A stretch of 64,000 nt of DNA from Dipteris shenzhenensis (taxonomy: Eukaryota > Polypodiophyta > Polypodiopsida > Gleicheniales): assembly GCA_047967505.1 (NCBI GenBank), contig CM106539.1; one strand, written 5' to 3'. Positions 10,378 through 22,593 of the stretch are shown here, in pieces. Both the position numbers and the translations under genes were made by a program. Under the pieces are notes generated by a model. The model ran no database searches. It was not told the DNA's origin and saw only the letters and a list, made by a program, of their open reading frames with translations. Every line of letters begins with the position of its first letter. The stretch's first letter is position 1.

Positions 10378-11340
10378 TTGTGGCATTGTAGGTTGGGGCA
10401 CATGAGCCAGAATGGAATGAAACTCTTATGCCATTTGGGTTATGTACCGCATTTGAGTTTTTCTGATTTTGAATTTTGTGAGCACTGTGTTTATGGGAAG
10501 CAAACTAAATCAGCCCATAAAAGAAGGGGAAAGAAAGAGCTTGAAAGGCTCGATTTGGTGCATTCAGACATATGTGGTCCCATGCCTACACGGTCATTAG
10601 GCGGGGCTGAATACTATGTGATATTCATTGATGATGCAACTAGGAAAGTGTGGGCTTATGCTATAGCTCAAAAGAGCAATGTGTTCCAGGTATTTCAAAA
10701 ATGGTTGGCTTTGGCTAAAAATCAGTCAGATAGAATGCTTAAATGCCTACGGACTAATAATGGTGGAGAGTATATCTCTCATGACTTTCAGCATTTCTGT
10801 GATACACATGGGATTAAGAGGGATCTCAAGTCCCCTCACACTACAGAGCAGAATCCAGTTGCAGAACAGATGAACCGCACCATTTAGGAAAGGTTGCAAT
10901 GTATGCTTTCCAATGCAAGTCTTTCTGGTGGTTTTTGGGCTGAGGCAATGAAGACTGCAGTGCATGTGATCAATAGATCACCTAGCAGGAGTTTGGATGG
11001 TGGTATTCCTAAAGAGGCATGGAGTGGCAAGAAGCCCTCTTACTCTCATTTGCATATATTTGGGTGTGAGGCATATGCACATATGGCAAAAGAGCTTTGG
11101 AAGAAGCTAGATCCTAAGTCCAGGAAATTGCATCTTTCTGGGTTATGGTGAAAGTCGAGAGATGAGCTATCATCTTGGGGATCTAAAAGCAAAGAAAATG
11201 ATACGAAGCCATGATGTCTTCAATGAGAAGAAGATGCATAAGACACCCATGAGGGATGTGGAAATGAGGAGAATCACTTTCCAAGATGTGAATCCACCCG
11301 CATATGTTGATAGACAGTAAGCTGAACCGAATGTGTAGGA
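10378..11340 (+). pseudogene. copia integrase
   Basis: The zinc-binding motif is WHCRLGHMS...CEHCVYGK. The core domain keeps its first Asp (HSDICGP), but the second catalytic Asp is Asn (LRTNNGGEY). The Glu is kept in a degraded motif (QNPVAEQMN instead of QNGVAER). There is a TAG at 10885 (RTI*ERLQ), and a frameshift at about 11140 moves the KCIFLGYGE-type C-terminal region (GYGESREMSYHLGD) into another frame. The loss of Asp predicts no strand-transfer activity. Confidence 0.92.
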
Positions 11341-11341
11341 A

Positions 11342-12390
11342 ATGGTGCCACAAGGTACTCCCATAGGTACACAATCAAGGGTAGATGATGGATCATCTAT
11401 TGGTGGCAATGATGAACCAAATGTGGCTGATATGCAAGCAAGACCACAAGCTAAAATGCCCTTGAGAAGAACATTTACAGTGTTTAGACCACCTGAGAGA
11501 TTTTTTCCAAGGGTAGACTATGTGATGCTTACTGATTGCAGGCAGCCTTCTTCCTACAGAGAGGCTATGATGCATGAGGATCAGTGCAAGTGGGAGTATG
11601 CTATGCAATTAGAGATGAATTCACTTGTAAAGAATAAGGCTTGGGGCTTGGTTTCTTTGCCACATGGAAAGAAAGCATTGCCATGTAAATGGGACTACAA
11701 GATGAAGGTCACAGGTGATGATGTGCCTAAGTACAAGGCCCGTTTGGTTGCTAAAGGGTTCAAGCAAGAGAATGGTGTGGACTTTGATGAGATATTATCT
11801 CCAATTGTGAAGATGACCACACTTAGATTTGTACTTGGACTTGTGGCAACAGAGGATATGGAGCTTATGCAAATGGATGTCAAGACAGCTTTCTTGCATG
11901 GGGATTTGCATGAGAAAATTTACATGGTACAACCAAAAGGCTTTGAAGAAAAGGGCAAAGAGCATTTGGTTTGCAAGCTGAAAAAGTGTCTCTATGGCCT
12001 TAAGCAAGTGCCTAGAGAATAGTATCACAAGTTTGATGCTTTCATTCGATCCCAGGGTTTTAGAAGAAGTGAGATTGATCATTGCCTCTACACTACAAGG
12101 GCTAAGGATAATAGCCTGATACTATTGGCACTTTATGTGGATGATATGTTGTTGGCCAGCAAGAACACTTATGAGCTTGATGCATTGAAGACCAAGTTGC
12201 ATTAGGCCTTTGACATGAAGGATTTGGGACCTGCAGGTCATATTCTTGGTATATGCATCACATGTGACCAGAGTAGGAAATTCCTTTGGCCTTCACAGAA
12301 GGAGTATGCCACAAAAGTGTTGCAGTATTTCAATATGGAGGGGGGGAAGGCGATAAGTACTCCATTGCCTCCATATGTGAAACTAAGTTA
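11342..12390 (+). pseudogene. copia reverse transcriptase
   Basis: The open frame 11342-12022 holds the Pro-rich linker and RT (KWDYKMKV...YKARLVAKGF...MQMDVKTAFLHGDL...LKKCLYGLKQVP). A TAG replaces the usual Trp at PRE*YHKFD. The palm motif LYVDDMLL is intact at about 12133-12156. Further TAG codons occur at KLH*AFDMKDLG and KLS*VDSP, both positions where Gln is common. The domain is readable from end to end apart from the stops. Confidence 0.92.
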
Positions 12391-12424
12391 GGTAGATAGT
12401 CCCAAATCAAATGAGGAGAGGGCC

Positions 12425-13044
12425 ATGATGGCCAAGGTTCTATATGCATCAACGGTTGGGAGTCTTATGTATGCTATGATAGCTACTAGACCAGACATTG
12501 CATTTGCAGTGGGAGTTGTTAGCCGATATATGGCTAATCCAAGAAAGAGGCATTGGGAGGCAGTTAAGTGCATCATGAGGTACATGAAGGGTACCAAGGA
12601 GATGTGTATCTACTTTGGTAGAGGAGAGATGCATGTATTTGGGTACACAGATTTCAACTATGTAGGGCATGTGGATAGCAGGAGATCCACTTCTGGTTAT
12701 GTGTTCACCTTTGCAGGTGGTGCAGTGTCGTGGATGTCTCATGCATTGCTTTATCTACAATAGAGTCCGAGTATGTTGCAGCCGTAGAGGGTTGCAAGGA
12801 GGCTATATGGCTTGATTGGCTAGTGAGAGATTTGGGGATTCATACAAGTGGACCGACATTGCATAGTGATTCCATGGGTGTTATTCAGCTAGCACAGAAT
12901 CTGGTCTTTCATGCAAAGACCAAACACATTGAGGTCAGCTACCATTTTATCAGGGAGGTACTTGAGGACAAGCACATAGAGCTTGTCAAGGTTCATACAG
13001 ATGATAACCCTATAGATATGCTGACAAAGAGTCTACCTAGTTAG
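12425..13044 (+). pseudogene. copia RNase H
   Basis: YASTVGSLMYAMIATRPDIAFAVG leads into the connection domain. RNase H has GYTDFNYVG (usually TDxDWAG), then a frameshift near 12740 within the AVSWMS...ALST region, then ESEYVAAVEGCKEAIWL, a HSDSMGVIQLA block, KHIEVSYHFIRE and the terminal NPIDMLTKSLPS. Its normal stop is a TAG at 13042-13044. Confidence 0.92.
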
Positions 13045-13122
13045 CGATTTGAGTATTGTCATGTATTGATGGGCATTGGATAGTATGCTCATTGGTTGTT
13101 CTCCCTTAAAGGCACATTGGCC

Positions 13123-13136
13123 TTTAAGTGGGAGGT
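13123..13136 (+). other. Polypurine tract of the 9-13 kb copia element
   Basis: tttaagtgggaggt lies immediately before the TGTG start of the 3' LTR and about 80 bp after the RNase H stop. This is the usual place for plus-strand priming in copia elements. Confidence 0.75.
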
Positions 13137-13325
13137 TGTGGGGGTTAAAGGCCACTGTACCTTAACCCCGATTATGTACAATACTCAAACACATATATAT
13201 ATGGATGAAATAGAAGATTAGGGTGTTCTGCACCCACTAAAACTTGTGTCTCTCAAGCTTTCTCTCTCCCTCTCAGCTTCCGTTGTATCCTCACAGGATG
13301 CTTATATAGAATGCTAGCTACAGTA
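13137..13325 (+). mobile_element. Truncated copia 3' LTR
   Basis: It begins TGTGGGGGTTAAAGG after the polypurine tract and contains a TATA-like 'cacatatatatatgg' near 13190. It then runs into unrelated copia pol sequence at about 13325, so the 3' end of the LTR and the target duplication are lost. The exact breakpoint is uncertain by about 30 bp. Confidence 0.65.
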
Positions 13326-15360
13326 CCAGATAAGCATGCCATGTCAATTCAACCACAATAGATGCCACTATCTGCAAAATGGCACAAGAGATATGGTCAT
13401 GTTAATTTCGAGTACTTGTTAGATCTCAGGAATCAGAGTATGGCAATTGGGATTCCTAAGCTACAGTTTCTTGGAAAAGTTTACAAAGCATACTGCTTCG
13501 GCAAACAAAAGCAAACCAACTTTGGCAGAAGTACCTCTTGTGCATTAGGTATTATTGATTTGATACATACAGATGTATGGGGTTATGCCCAAACCCGCAA
13601 CATCAATGGTTCACTTTACTACTTGACTTTCATCGATGACTACAACAGATATTGTTGGGTCTACTTTCTGAAAGAGAAATCTGAAGTGTTTTCCAAATTT
13701 CAAGAATTCAAAGACATGGTAGAAAACCAGACAGGCAGAATGATCAAAGTCATGAGATCAGACAGAGGAGGTGAATACATGTCTTTAGCATTCATGAACT
13801 TTTGCAGAAATCACGGCATTCGAAGACAATTCACATGTGTAGATACTCCTCAGTAGAATGCAAGAGCTGAAACGAAGAATGTTACTTTAGCAGATAGTGC
13901 TAGAGCAATGCTTAGTGAAAAGCATCTTCTGAATCAGTATTGGGTAGAAGCAATAGCCACTGCAAACTATTTGCTTAATCAGCTTTCGACAGAACTGATA
14001 CAAGGTACGACTCCTTATGAAGCACTCACTGGACACAAGCCACACATTGAGCATCTCTGCATATTTGGTTGCATAGCATATGCCCACATACATGATGATC
14101 ATCGTAGGAAATTGGATGCGAAGTCATGCAAATGCATCATGGTTGGCTACAATGAAGAAAGCAAAGCATACAAGTTGTATGATCCCATCAACCGCAATGT
14201 CATTATCTCCAAAGATGTAATCTTTGATGAGGAATCAGAATGGAAAACGTCAAATACACAAGAGATGGAAGCATCGACTTCACAGTCATCTACAAAACAG
14301 GATGATGAAGAAGAGGAAGAATTGCCAGCAGAGCCACAGCAAGTCAGACGGTCTACTAGGGAAAGCAGACCACCAACCAGATTGACATATGGTCAGAAAG
14401 GCAAAGCAATTCTGGTGGAAACCATCAACTATGCTCTTATGACTACCATCATGGCTACAGAAGAGCCAGTGTATGTTGAAGATGCATGTTGAAGATGCAG
14501 TAGACAAGCCAGAATGGCAAACTACTATGAATGAAGAAATAGATGCTTTGTATAAGAATAATACTTGGGAATTATGTGACCTTCCACCAGGAAAGAAGGC
14601 CATAGTAAAATGGGTATACAAAGTGAAGTACAATCCAGATGGAAGTATTCAAAGATACAAAGCCAGACGGGTTCTTGATATCACTAGCGACACTCAGCAG
14701 ATGGAATGTGTATCAACTTGATATCAAGAATGCATTTCTCAATGGTTACCTAGACGAGGAAGTCTACATGCAACAACCAGCAGCTTATGTTGAACCAGGA
14801 AAGGAGAATAAAGTTTGCCATCTCAAGAAAAGCCTCTATGGCTTAAAGCAAGCACCCAGAAGTTGGTATAGCAAAATCAACAAGTATTTTGTTGATCTGG
14901 GATACATGAAGTCCAATGCAGATCATACTCTCTACTACAAAGTTCAAGGGGAAGACATTACTCTTGCACTTTTGTACATAGATAATCTGATTGTGACCGG
15001 AAGCAAGGATAGCTTCATCAGAAAACTAAAACAAGACTTAACTACAAACTTCAACATGAAAGATCTTGGACTTATGCACTATTATCTTGGAATTGAGTTC
15101 TAGAGAGATTTAGGTGGCACATTCATGAGTCAGCTCAAGTATGTTGATAGTCTCCTGAAGAAGTTTCATATGGCAGATTGCAAGATTGCAGCCACTCCCA
15201 TGGAGTACAGTTTGAAACTTACTAAAGATTCAGAAAAGCCTACAATCAATGACAGGTACTACAGGTAGCTCATCGGATCTCTTATGTATCTGACTATCAC
15301 ACGGCTAGATATTTGTCATACAGTAAGCTCACTTGCACAGTTTATGGCAGAGTGCTAAAA
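13325..15360 (+). pseudogene. Second Ty1/copia pol fragment (integrase to RT)
   Basis: It starts at the pre-integrase motif (AKWHKRYGHVNFEYL) with no gag. The integrase keeps both Asp residues (HTDVWG, RSDRGGEY) and the Glu (ARAETKN), but a TAG follows TPQ, where Gln is standard. A frameshift near 14490 and an internal deletion near 14660-14690 remove about 30 residues of RT between YKAR and the ISLATLSRWNV region. The palm motif is YIDNL instead of YVDDL, so one catalytic Asp is Asn. More TAG stops follow (IEF*RDLG, YYR*LIGSL). The fragment ends in the connection domain near SSLAQFMAE, where gypsy sequence takes over. No LTR was found. Confidence 0.92.
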
Positions 15361-15394
15361 GGATGTACTTTGCCATCCACAAAAATTGAGCAAA

Positions 15395-16140
15395 AATTAA
15401 ACAATGCCGAGGTTAATTACACTACAACAGAGAGGGAAGGCCTGGCCATGGTTTACACAGTTAAGAAGTTCAAGCATTACTTGCTAGCTAATAAGTTTGT
15501 TTTTTTGGTTGATCATCAAACATTACTGGTTAACAAGCCCTGCATGACAGGATGCATAACAAGGTGGATGCTAATCCTTTTGGAGTTCGACTTCATAGTC
15601 ACGATGCATAAAGAAAAGACCCACATCCTAGCCATCAACCTTTCAAGGATTCCCAATGGGGAAGCTCCAATAGAAGTTGAGGATGACCTCCTAGATTCTC
15701 CCCTATTTCTCATTGACATAATTTCAAAATGGGCAGGCAAAATAGGCCACTACCAAGCAAATGGGCTACCTCTGGACAAAGCCCTCAAGAGGGACAGATC
15801 CCGCAAACTCATTAAAGATGCAGCGCCATGCCAACTAATTGCAAGCCAACTCTATCGCATGGGCAAGGAGGGCATCATGCGTAGGTGCATGTGCGAACAT
15901 GAATATATTGACGTGCTCAAAGAAGCCTATTTAGGGACAACAGGCAATCACTTTGCTGCTAACATTACAGCATGTAAGGTATTACAAGTAGGCCTTTGTT
16001 GCCCAACTCTCTTCAGAGATGCAGTCCAGTTTATCAAGTGATGTGATCCCTACCAAAGAGTGAAAATCCCACATAAAGTGGATATAATGCCCCTAATGGG
16101 AAAATTAACCGATCAACCTTTTGAGAAATGGGGCATAGGC
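15395..16140 (+). pseudogene. Ty3/gypsy RNase H and integrase N-terminal fragment
   Basis: The open frame at 15313-16041 carries NYTTTEREGLAMVYTVKKFKHYLL, VDHQTLL, NKPCMTGCITRW and the HLSRI-like NLSRIPNGEAP, which are typical gypsy RNase H. It continues into the integrase zinc-binding domain (KEAYLGTTGNHFAANITACKVLQ). A TGA at 16039 is followed in frame by CDPYQR...PFEKWGIG, the start of the integrase core. The second Cys of the usual CDPCQ reads Tyr. The fragment lacks RT upstream and the catalytic core downstream. Confidence 0.92.
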
Positions 16141-16156
16141 CAACCCTTCAAAAGGT

Positions 16157-16643
16157 GACTTATATAAAAGGCCAAATGGTTGACTTTGTTCTTCATTGTT
16201 CTTTGCACAAGTTTGAATACAAGCTCCCTCTTCTCCTCCAAGAGAGTGTTTTGGGTGTTCTCTTGTTTCCATTGTAGTGCCCTTGTGTCTGCCACTCCAT
16301 CCCCCTTCACTCTCCTCTTCCCTTCTCCTTCTCCCTGAAGGACAAATTGATGTAATGGGGTGTACCTAGGGGTACAAGGTTTGTGTGAGTTTATGTTTCA
16401 CCACATGGTGGTTACAATGACCAGGTTAGGTGGTAGAAGGTTGTAGTAGGTGTGATTAAGAGAATCATGGACATGATTGAGAGATACTGGGAGAAATTTG
16501 TGGATCTAGATGCTCTCTTGAGCTCACATATGATGTCACTCTTGGATGTAACTTGTGCCTATATATTGGGCATATCTCTCATGAACAAACTATCTCTTTT
16601 CATCATCTTGGTATCTCCATCTTGTCTCCATGCTCCTCCAACA
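16157..16643 (+). mobile_element. Orphan LTR (5' LTR type)
   Basis: The right boundary is firm: ...CCTCCAACA stands two bases before a primer binding site. A TATA box (ttatataaaagg, 16161-16172) and pyrimidine-rich leader-like sequence lie inside. The left boundary is set tentatively at the TGAC just before the TATA box, because integrase-coding sequence of the neighbouring gypsy fragment runs to about 16140. A promoter this close to an LTR start would be unusual, so the true start may be elsewhere. Confidence 0.6.
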
Positions 16644-16645
16644 TG

Positions 16646-16658
16646 TGGTATCAAAGCC
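16646..16658 (+). other. Primer binding site, initiator-Met-tRNA type
   Basis: tggtatcaaagcc matches the TGGTATCAGAGC primer site used by most plant LTR elements with one G-to-A change. No gag or pol follows. Confidence 0.8.
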
Positions 16659-19600
16659 GTGTTCACCCTCCTTGAGCCCTCTTTGGGTGCCATGTCATCA
16701 TCTTCCTCCAAAATGAAGGATTTCTTCCCTCTCTTCCCACGTTTTTTCCTTAGGCTTGTTCTCCTCATTCTCTAAGCCATTGTCAACGCCCTTTGAGATC
16801 AAGCATCTCCATGATGGGGCAAATACCTGGCTAGGATGAATTAGAGAATAGTGGCTTCCTCTAGCCATGCCGACACATCTACAATCCATGCCATTTCATG
16901 CAATGCGACTTACTAGAGCCGAATTTCATCAATTCCTCTTAGGGGAGGTTGGGTGACCTTATGATGGTGGACAGATCAAACAATGATTGTAGACTATGGG
17001 GGGCTATAGTAGTAGAGCAATAGCTAGGCAACCAACCAAACCTAATGCATGAACTATGAGATAGAGTTGCTACGTGCAAAAGACATTAGATAATCATAGA
17101 GGCCATAATATATGTCTAAAGAGGCTCAAGAGTGGTAACCTTGAGTGGTGGTGTCTTTACTTGTGGTAGAGAAAAAATGGTTGACCAAAGAGAAAAATAT
17201 GCATAGGGATTGTACAATGATGCTAAATTGAACACACAGTCCAACACATAGTGATGAGGATGAGAGAAGATACCAAAATTTGGCCATATAAAATGTGCAT
17301 GATAATGTAGTTACTTTCTCCTCTTTCTCTAGTTTTTCATGGAGGAAGGCTACAATTTATCAAAACATTACCAAGCCAAGAATTGGTATTTTCCTGAATT
17401 ATCTAATACGGTCTTTCTATTAGTCATTTAAAATATTAGTTTCTCTTACCTATGCTCATATTCAAGATGAATTAAGAAACAAACTGGATTGAAATCTATG
17501 ATGTGTATTTCAAATTCTATGATAAAGAATCAATGACATATTGTCTTTATAATGATGTTAAAAGAAGTCTCGATATCATTATAGATGAAATAATATAAAA
17601 GTTTCCTCAACCTAGTAATAATATCAGGGTCAATGTATGATTGGATGTAGCCATTTTTTGTGAAGTTGAAGGAATATATTGCATATGGATAACCTGCTTG
17701 CTTCGTAACTTATGCATTTCTCAATGAAGGTTGACAAACTTAATATTTAAACTAATCTAAATATTTTGAACTTGAATTTGAGATCATAACATTATGCAAT
17801 TTGCATCTTCAATGAGATCATTAAACTATTGCAAAATGCTATAATGCCTATGAGGCAGGTATCTTAGACTGTATAGGATATAAAATATATTTAAAACATC
17901 AAATAATTGTACTCATATATATGGAAGCATTTGTTCATTTGAATTTACACTATTTGATCTTCTTACAAATCAAAGCAGGCAACCAATTATGGTTTAGGTG
18001 TCTAATATTGTGCTCCAATTATGCACACACATTTGAAGGTGCATAAATACTTTTTTAAATTCTAGTTAAAGTCAAACTTTTTGAAAAAATGCACTCCACA
18101 CATAAGGAGCTACTGCATGGTGGTCTTAAAACTTTGATATTTGGTGATATTTGTAGCTTCATTCATCCATATACGGATGTAGGTTGGAGGAAAAACTCAA
18201 CTTATACATGTGCAATTCTTTTTTAATATATCCAACATTATTTATCATTTTGCATTAGTTCTTTTTCAAGTCACTCCCTTATAAGGAGATCCCTAAGCAT
18301 ATCAAAGGTGCTTCCATTTCTTAATCCACAACACCAAACCCACTAGCAAGCCATTTATCTTTTACTTTTTTTAGTCTTTTTGGGCCTCTTTGTACTTGTT
18401 GAAGAGGCACAAGTTGGTGACGTGTACAATCAAATGTAGCAAAATATGACCATTATCAAAATTTGACATGTCTTACTTTGTCATCCAAAGTTGCACTTCT
18501 TACATGTCCTATCACCTATGCAGAGCATTCTCTTAGCATGTATGACATGTCCCTTTCAAGCTTTTCAAAATTGTTTTTCTCATTGTAGCTATCTTGGTTT
18601 CTTCTCATTTGTGTACCCTTCCCTTTGAGGGACATTCGCCCTTGTGCTTGCACCTTTCTCTTTCAGGGACACTTGTGCCCATGCTCTCCATGATCCTCAG
18701 ACTCAATTAGAATGTGCACAAGTTTTGGTCCTTGTTTTTCTTCACAAGATAGATGGCCTAACATGTTTTTTTTGTTCTTAGTTTAGTTTCTTTATTTGAA
18801 ATAAGCTACTACACTGTATGATGCAGTTTGCCATGGGTTGCAAGAGAGCTAGATAGAGGCTATAAGATAAAAAAGTTGATAAGCTTGATTAAGATATTAT
18901 CTCTTTAGTGGTTGGCACTAGCCTAGCTAGCTCAAGGACAAGTGGAATGGGCTTAGAAGGACGGACTTGAAAGCTAGAGGGACTAGCTTGGAGAGCTCAG
19001 GTACCTTCTTGACAACCTAGTGGATAAGCAAAGAGGGGGGTTGGTCCTCTTCATCTAGGTCGACAATCTCAGTTTGTCCATGATGGCAAGAGGCAAGGGC
19101 TCAGGTCAACCTTCCAAGGCTCACACACCTAGCCAAGGTACTTGTCTAGTCACCAACCAATGAAAAATCATACAATAATGTGGGTTGAACTTTGCTTGGA
19201 CCTTGCCATCGATTGCCTACAATTGTTGCTCAAAGTGCTTGTGAAATATAGTGAGCTAGTCAACTACAACCTTGTCCTCACAATCTGATAGTGCTTTTGC
19301 AACATGATTGGAGAATGTTGCCAATGCTCTTATTTAAGCTGACATATTGGATAAGAGATGAAACAAAGGATGGAACTTGATATCTAGGATCTTTCTAATA
19401 AGGTAGCTCTTGGACACTAAGTAGCTCTTTTTCTCAAAGAAAATATTGCAATGCACATTGTTGGGCACTGGCAATCCATAGGGATAGGAGAACATAGGAA
19501 CACTATCAAAGCAACAACTTGTCAATCTACACATGGTGGTACCTAATCAAGTTGCTATTTTCCTTCTTGTATGACTCTAAGAGATCCTCAGCAAAAGAAG

Positions 19601-20095
19601 CATTCTAGAGATGAAGTTCATCATCGCCATCCAAAGTTCACTGCGCATCTTTCATACCCTCACCACTTTTGCCAACATCTACCCACAAACATCCCTATCC
19701 TCTTAGATGGACAACATGTACCCATGAATCGTTAATGAAATACGTTACTGTCTATGATCCCTTCTAGAGAAGTTCAAGGAATATGAACCCGAGATGAGGG
19801 AATAAGACTCCATCTAGGAGGGTATGATACGTGGATGGTTGTTTAATTTAAACTGCTCAAAAATGGTGAATATTACTACATTGTTTCTTGGTTTCATTAA
19901 ATCATGTGATTGTCACACCTACGATCCAAGTTCTCATGCACGATATGGTGGCCGCTAGGCATTGTATTGAGCAACAAGGATTGAACGACCAAATCTTACA
20001 AGCTTGCAGAGAAGACTCTAAGCGAGCGTTGGGGCTAGTGTTTCAGGAGATTGCAGATGCCTCCCCAGCTAGCAACTAGCCTTGGGAGTTGAAAC
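16659..20095. other. Long region without recognised genes
   Basis: AT-rich sequence with only short open frames, none with a recognisable domain. It lies directly downstream of the 16.6-kb primer site and could be the interior of a non-autonomous or fully decayed LTR element. A 63-codon frame at 19888-20079 is unassigned. Confidence 0.5.
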
Positions 20096-20100
20096 AAGCT

Positions 20101-20540
20101 TGTTAGACAGATGTTAGTGGGATACTAGGGAGTTTGGAGTTTCCTTGAGATCCCACCCACATGAAGCTTTAGTAGCCTGACATTGAGCTGTGAAGAGAGT
20201 GGGAGAGAAGGAAGGAGTCTCACTTATAGCTTTCTCACATATGCAATGGGGGAATATACACAAAGGTGGAGGCTGAAAACAGTCCTCTTCTTAGTTGTGA
20301 AAGCCAAAAAAACTCTCTTAGTACAAAAGAATAGGTGAACCCTATATGTGGGTCTCAAACCAAACTCAGCTAACTAAGGTGGCATACTAACTGAGCCACT
20401 AACTAGAGTACATAAAGATAGCTGTCATCCAGCTATTATTCATGGGCGGGGTACCAACCACATCTACAGCTAACAAGTCGGTGACATAAATGCACAACGG
20501 TCACCCTGGCATATCACGAATAGAGCTCGATATCTCAACA
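20101..20540 (-). mobile_element. 440-bp copia 3' LTR
   Basis: On the minus strand it starts TGTTGAGATATCGAGC right after the polypurine tract and ends CATCTGTCTAACA, so both ends carry the TGTT...AACA inverted termini expected of LTRs. The flank at its outer end (aagct, 20096-20100) would be one half of a target duplication. A TATA-like stretch (tatatg) lies near 20352. No partner 5' LTR was found to the right of 23.6 kb. Confidence 0.85.
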
Positions 20541-22458
20541 CTCCCCCTCGAGCTCAATCCCAATTCTTGCACACCAAGCAGGTCTCTAAACTTGCACAGC
20601 TTCTCTGCACCCAATGCCTTCGTGAATATGTCAGCTACCTGATCCTCTGTGCTGACATAAACTAGATCAATAAAACCTACTAGAACCTTCTCCCATACAT
20701 AATGATAATGCACCTCAATGTGCTTTGTTCTAGTATGATAGACTGGGTTATTTGCCACGTGTATATTGCTCATGTTGTCACAATAAATGACAACTGGCCC
20801 ATCTGTAGACTGATGCATATCATAAAGAAGCTTATGCAACCAAGCTGCCTCACATGCAGCCATTGCTGCACCCCTGTACTCAGCCTCTGTACTCGACAAG
20901 GCAACTGTAGGCTATTTCTTACTACCCCAAGTGATTGCAGCACTCCCAAGAGAGAACACATATCCACTGGTCGTCTATCAAGAATACTACCAGCCCCATC
21001 AGTGTATCCATGCAACTGTATCTGAACCCTAGTCTCATAAAAATAGTCCATACTACAATGTGGACTTCACATACCTTAGTATGCATCTAGCCGCATCCAA
21101 ATGTGGTTTCCTTGGAGCCTGCATAAACTGACTTACCAACCCAACATCATAGCTCAAATCTAGCCTGGTAATAGTCATATAAATCAAACTTCCTACTATG
21201 CGTTTGTACATAGTAGGGTCTTCCAAAAGCTTACCTGCATCTGTGCTCAGCTTCACATTCTACTCCAAAGGAACTGAAATAGGCTTACAGCCTATCATCC
21301 CATATTTGGACAGCATGTCCAATCCATACTGCCTCTGCAAGAGCCATATCCCACTTGTGGATCTAATCACCTCAATGCCCAAGAAGTAACGCAGCTCTCG
21401 CAAATCCTTCATCTCAAACTTCTGCTTCAATAGCATTTTCACATGAAGGATATCTTCATCACTATCACCTGTGATGATCAAATCATCAACATAAATGACA
21501 AGCAACATAATGCCTTTCTCTATTTTTCTCACATAAAGTGAGAAATCTGCCTTGGAAATCTGAAAGCCAATAGTGACAAGATACTGTCCTATCTTGTCAG
21601 ACCATGTCTGGGTGCTTGCTTCAAGCCATACAAGGCTTTCTTCAACTTGCAAACAAACTCAAGATGAACAGCATGAACATAACCTGGTGGCTGCTCCATA
21701 TAGACCTCTTCTTGCAAATCACCATGCAAGAAATCATTCTTTACATCCATTTGATGTAAAGACCATCCCTTTGATGCAGCCATAGCAATGACTACTCTTA
21801 CGGTTACCATCCTTGCAACCGGACTGAATGTTTCTTCATAATCAATGCCATATGTCTGTGCATACCCCTTGACAACTAATCTTGCCTTGTATCTATTCAC
21901 AGAACCATCTGCATTGTGCTTCACCTTATAAACCCACTTGCAGCTAATTGCATTCTTGTCTTTAGGCAAAGGCACCAATTCCCATGTAGCATTTGCTTCC
22001 AAGGCATCCATTTCTTCATCCATGGCTTTCTCCCATTTTTCTTTTCCCATGACTTGCTCAAAAGAAGTGGGTTCTAGTTCATGTATCACTTTGACCATAT
22101 AGGCACAGTGAATGGCTATAAATCCATGATATTTCAGCCTATCCACAGGATGCCTAGCTCTAGTAGACCTACGCAAAATAGGCTCACTAGCAGGTGCTCT
22201 CAAAACATCCCTTGTCTTCCTTACTCCAGGTGTAACAATAGAAGGAATACCCAACTCATCATCAAGGCTTTGTTCTGAGCTACTGGATTCACCATCCACA
22301 TAAGAGTGACTTGCATTCACATCAACCATGGGCTGATCTACTTTCTCTTTTTCTTTTCGTGATACTTGCATATCATTATCTACATTGCTTTGAGGAGATC
22401 CTCCTGATCTCAATCTGCCTATCCATGGTGAAGTATGTGAACCACTGCTAGAGGACAC
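20501..22458 (-). pseudogene. copia reverse transcriptase and RNase H
   Basis: The frame from 22458 has a Ser-rich linker, then [51 protein letters not shown] (usually NAFLHG) and [14 protein letters not shown] frameshift near 21590-21650 leads to a second frame with the intact palm motif IYVDDLIITG and YFLGIEV. A stop near 21258 and a shift near 21050 break RNase H, which continues as GYTDGAGS, then SSTEAEYRGAAMAACEAAWL, YCDNMSNIHVANNPVYH, RTKHIEVHYHYV and EDQVADIFTKALG. Apart from two or three shifts and stops the sequence is close to a working copy, and it looks younger than the other relics. Confidence 0.93.
20541..20555 (-). other. Polypurine tract of the 20-23.6 kb copia element
   Basis: The minus strand reads CTCGAGGGGGAG immediately before the LTR start. 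The RNase H reading frame runs straight through it and ends about 40 bp inside the LTR, at 20501. Confidence 0.85.
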
Positions 22459-22593
22459 TATAGGTCCATTGATATTTTGTGATTGCTGCTATGAATTCTG
22501 TAGCATTACCATTTTGTGCATCTACATCATCAATCACATTTACTGGTTTATACCAGCTACTCATCTCATCAAAAACAACATCTCTGCTCACTA

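Larger units (their letters stand above)
9034..13330 (+). mobile_element. Ty1/copia retrotransposon, almost full-length interior, defective
   Basis: The domain order is gag, protease, integrase, reverse transcriptase, RNase H, polypurine tract, 3' LTR, which is the copia order. At least ten stops or frameshifts disrupt the single polyprotein frame. No 5' LTR or primer binding site could be found, so the copy is 5'-truncated or its 5' LTR has diverged beyond recognition. The 3' LTR is itself cut at about 13325 by another copia fragment. Domain entries below give the detail. Confidence 0.93.
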
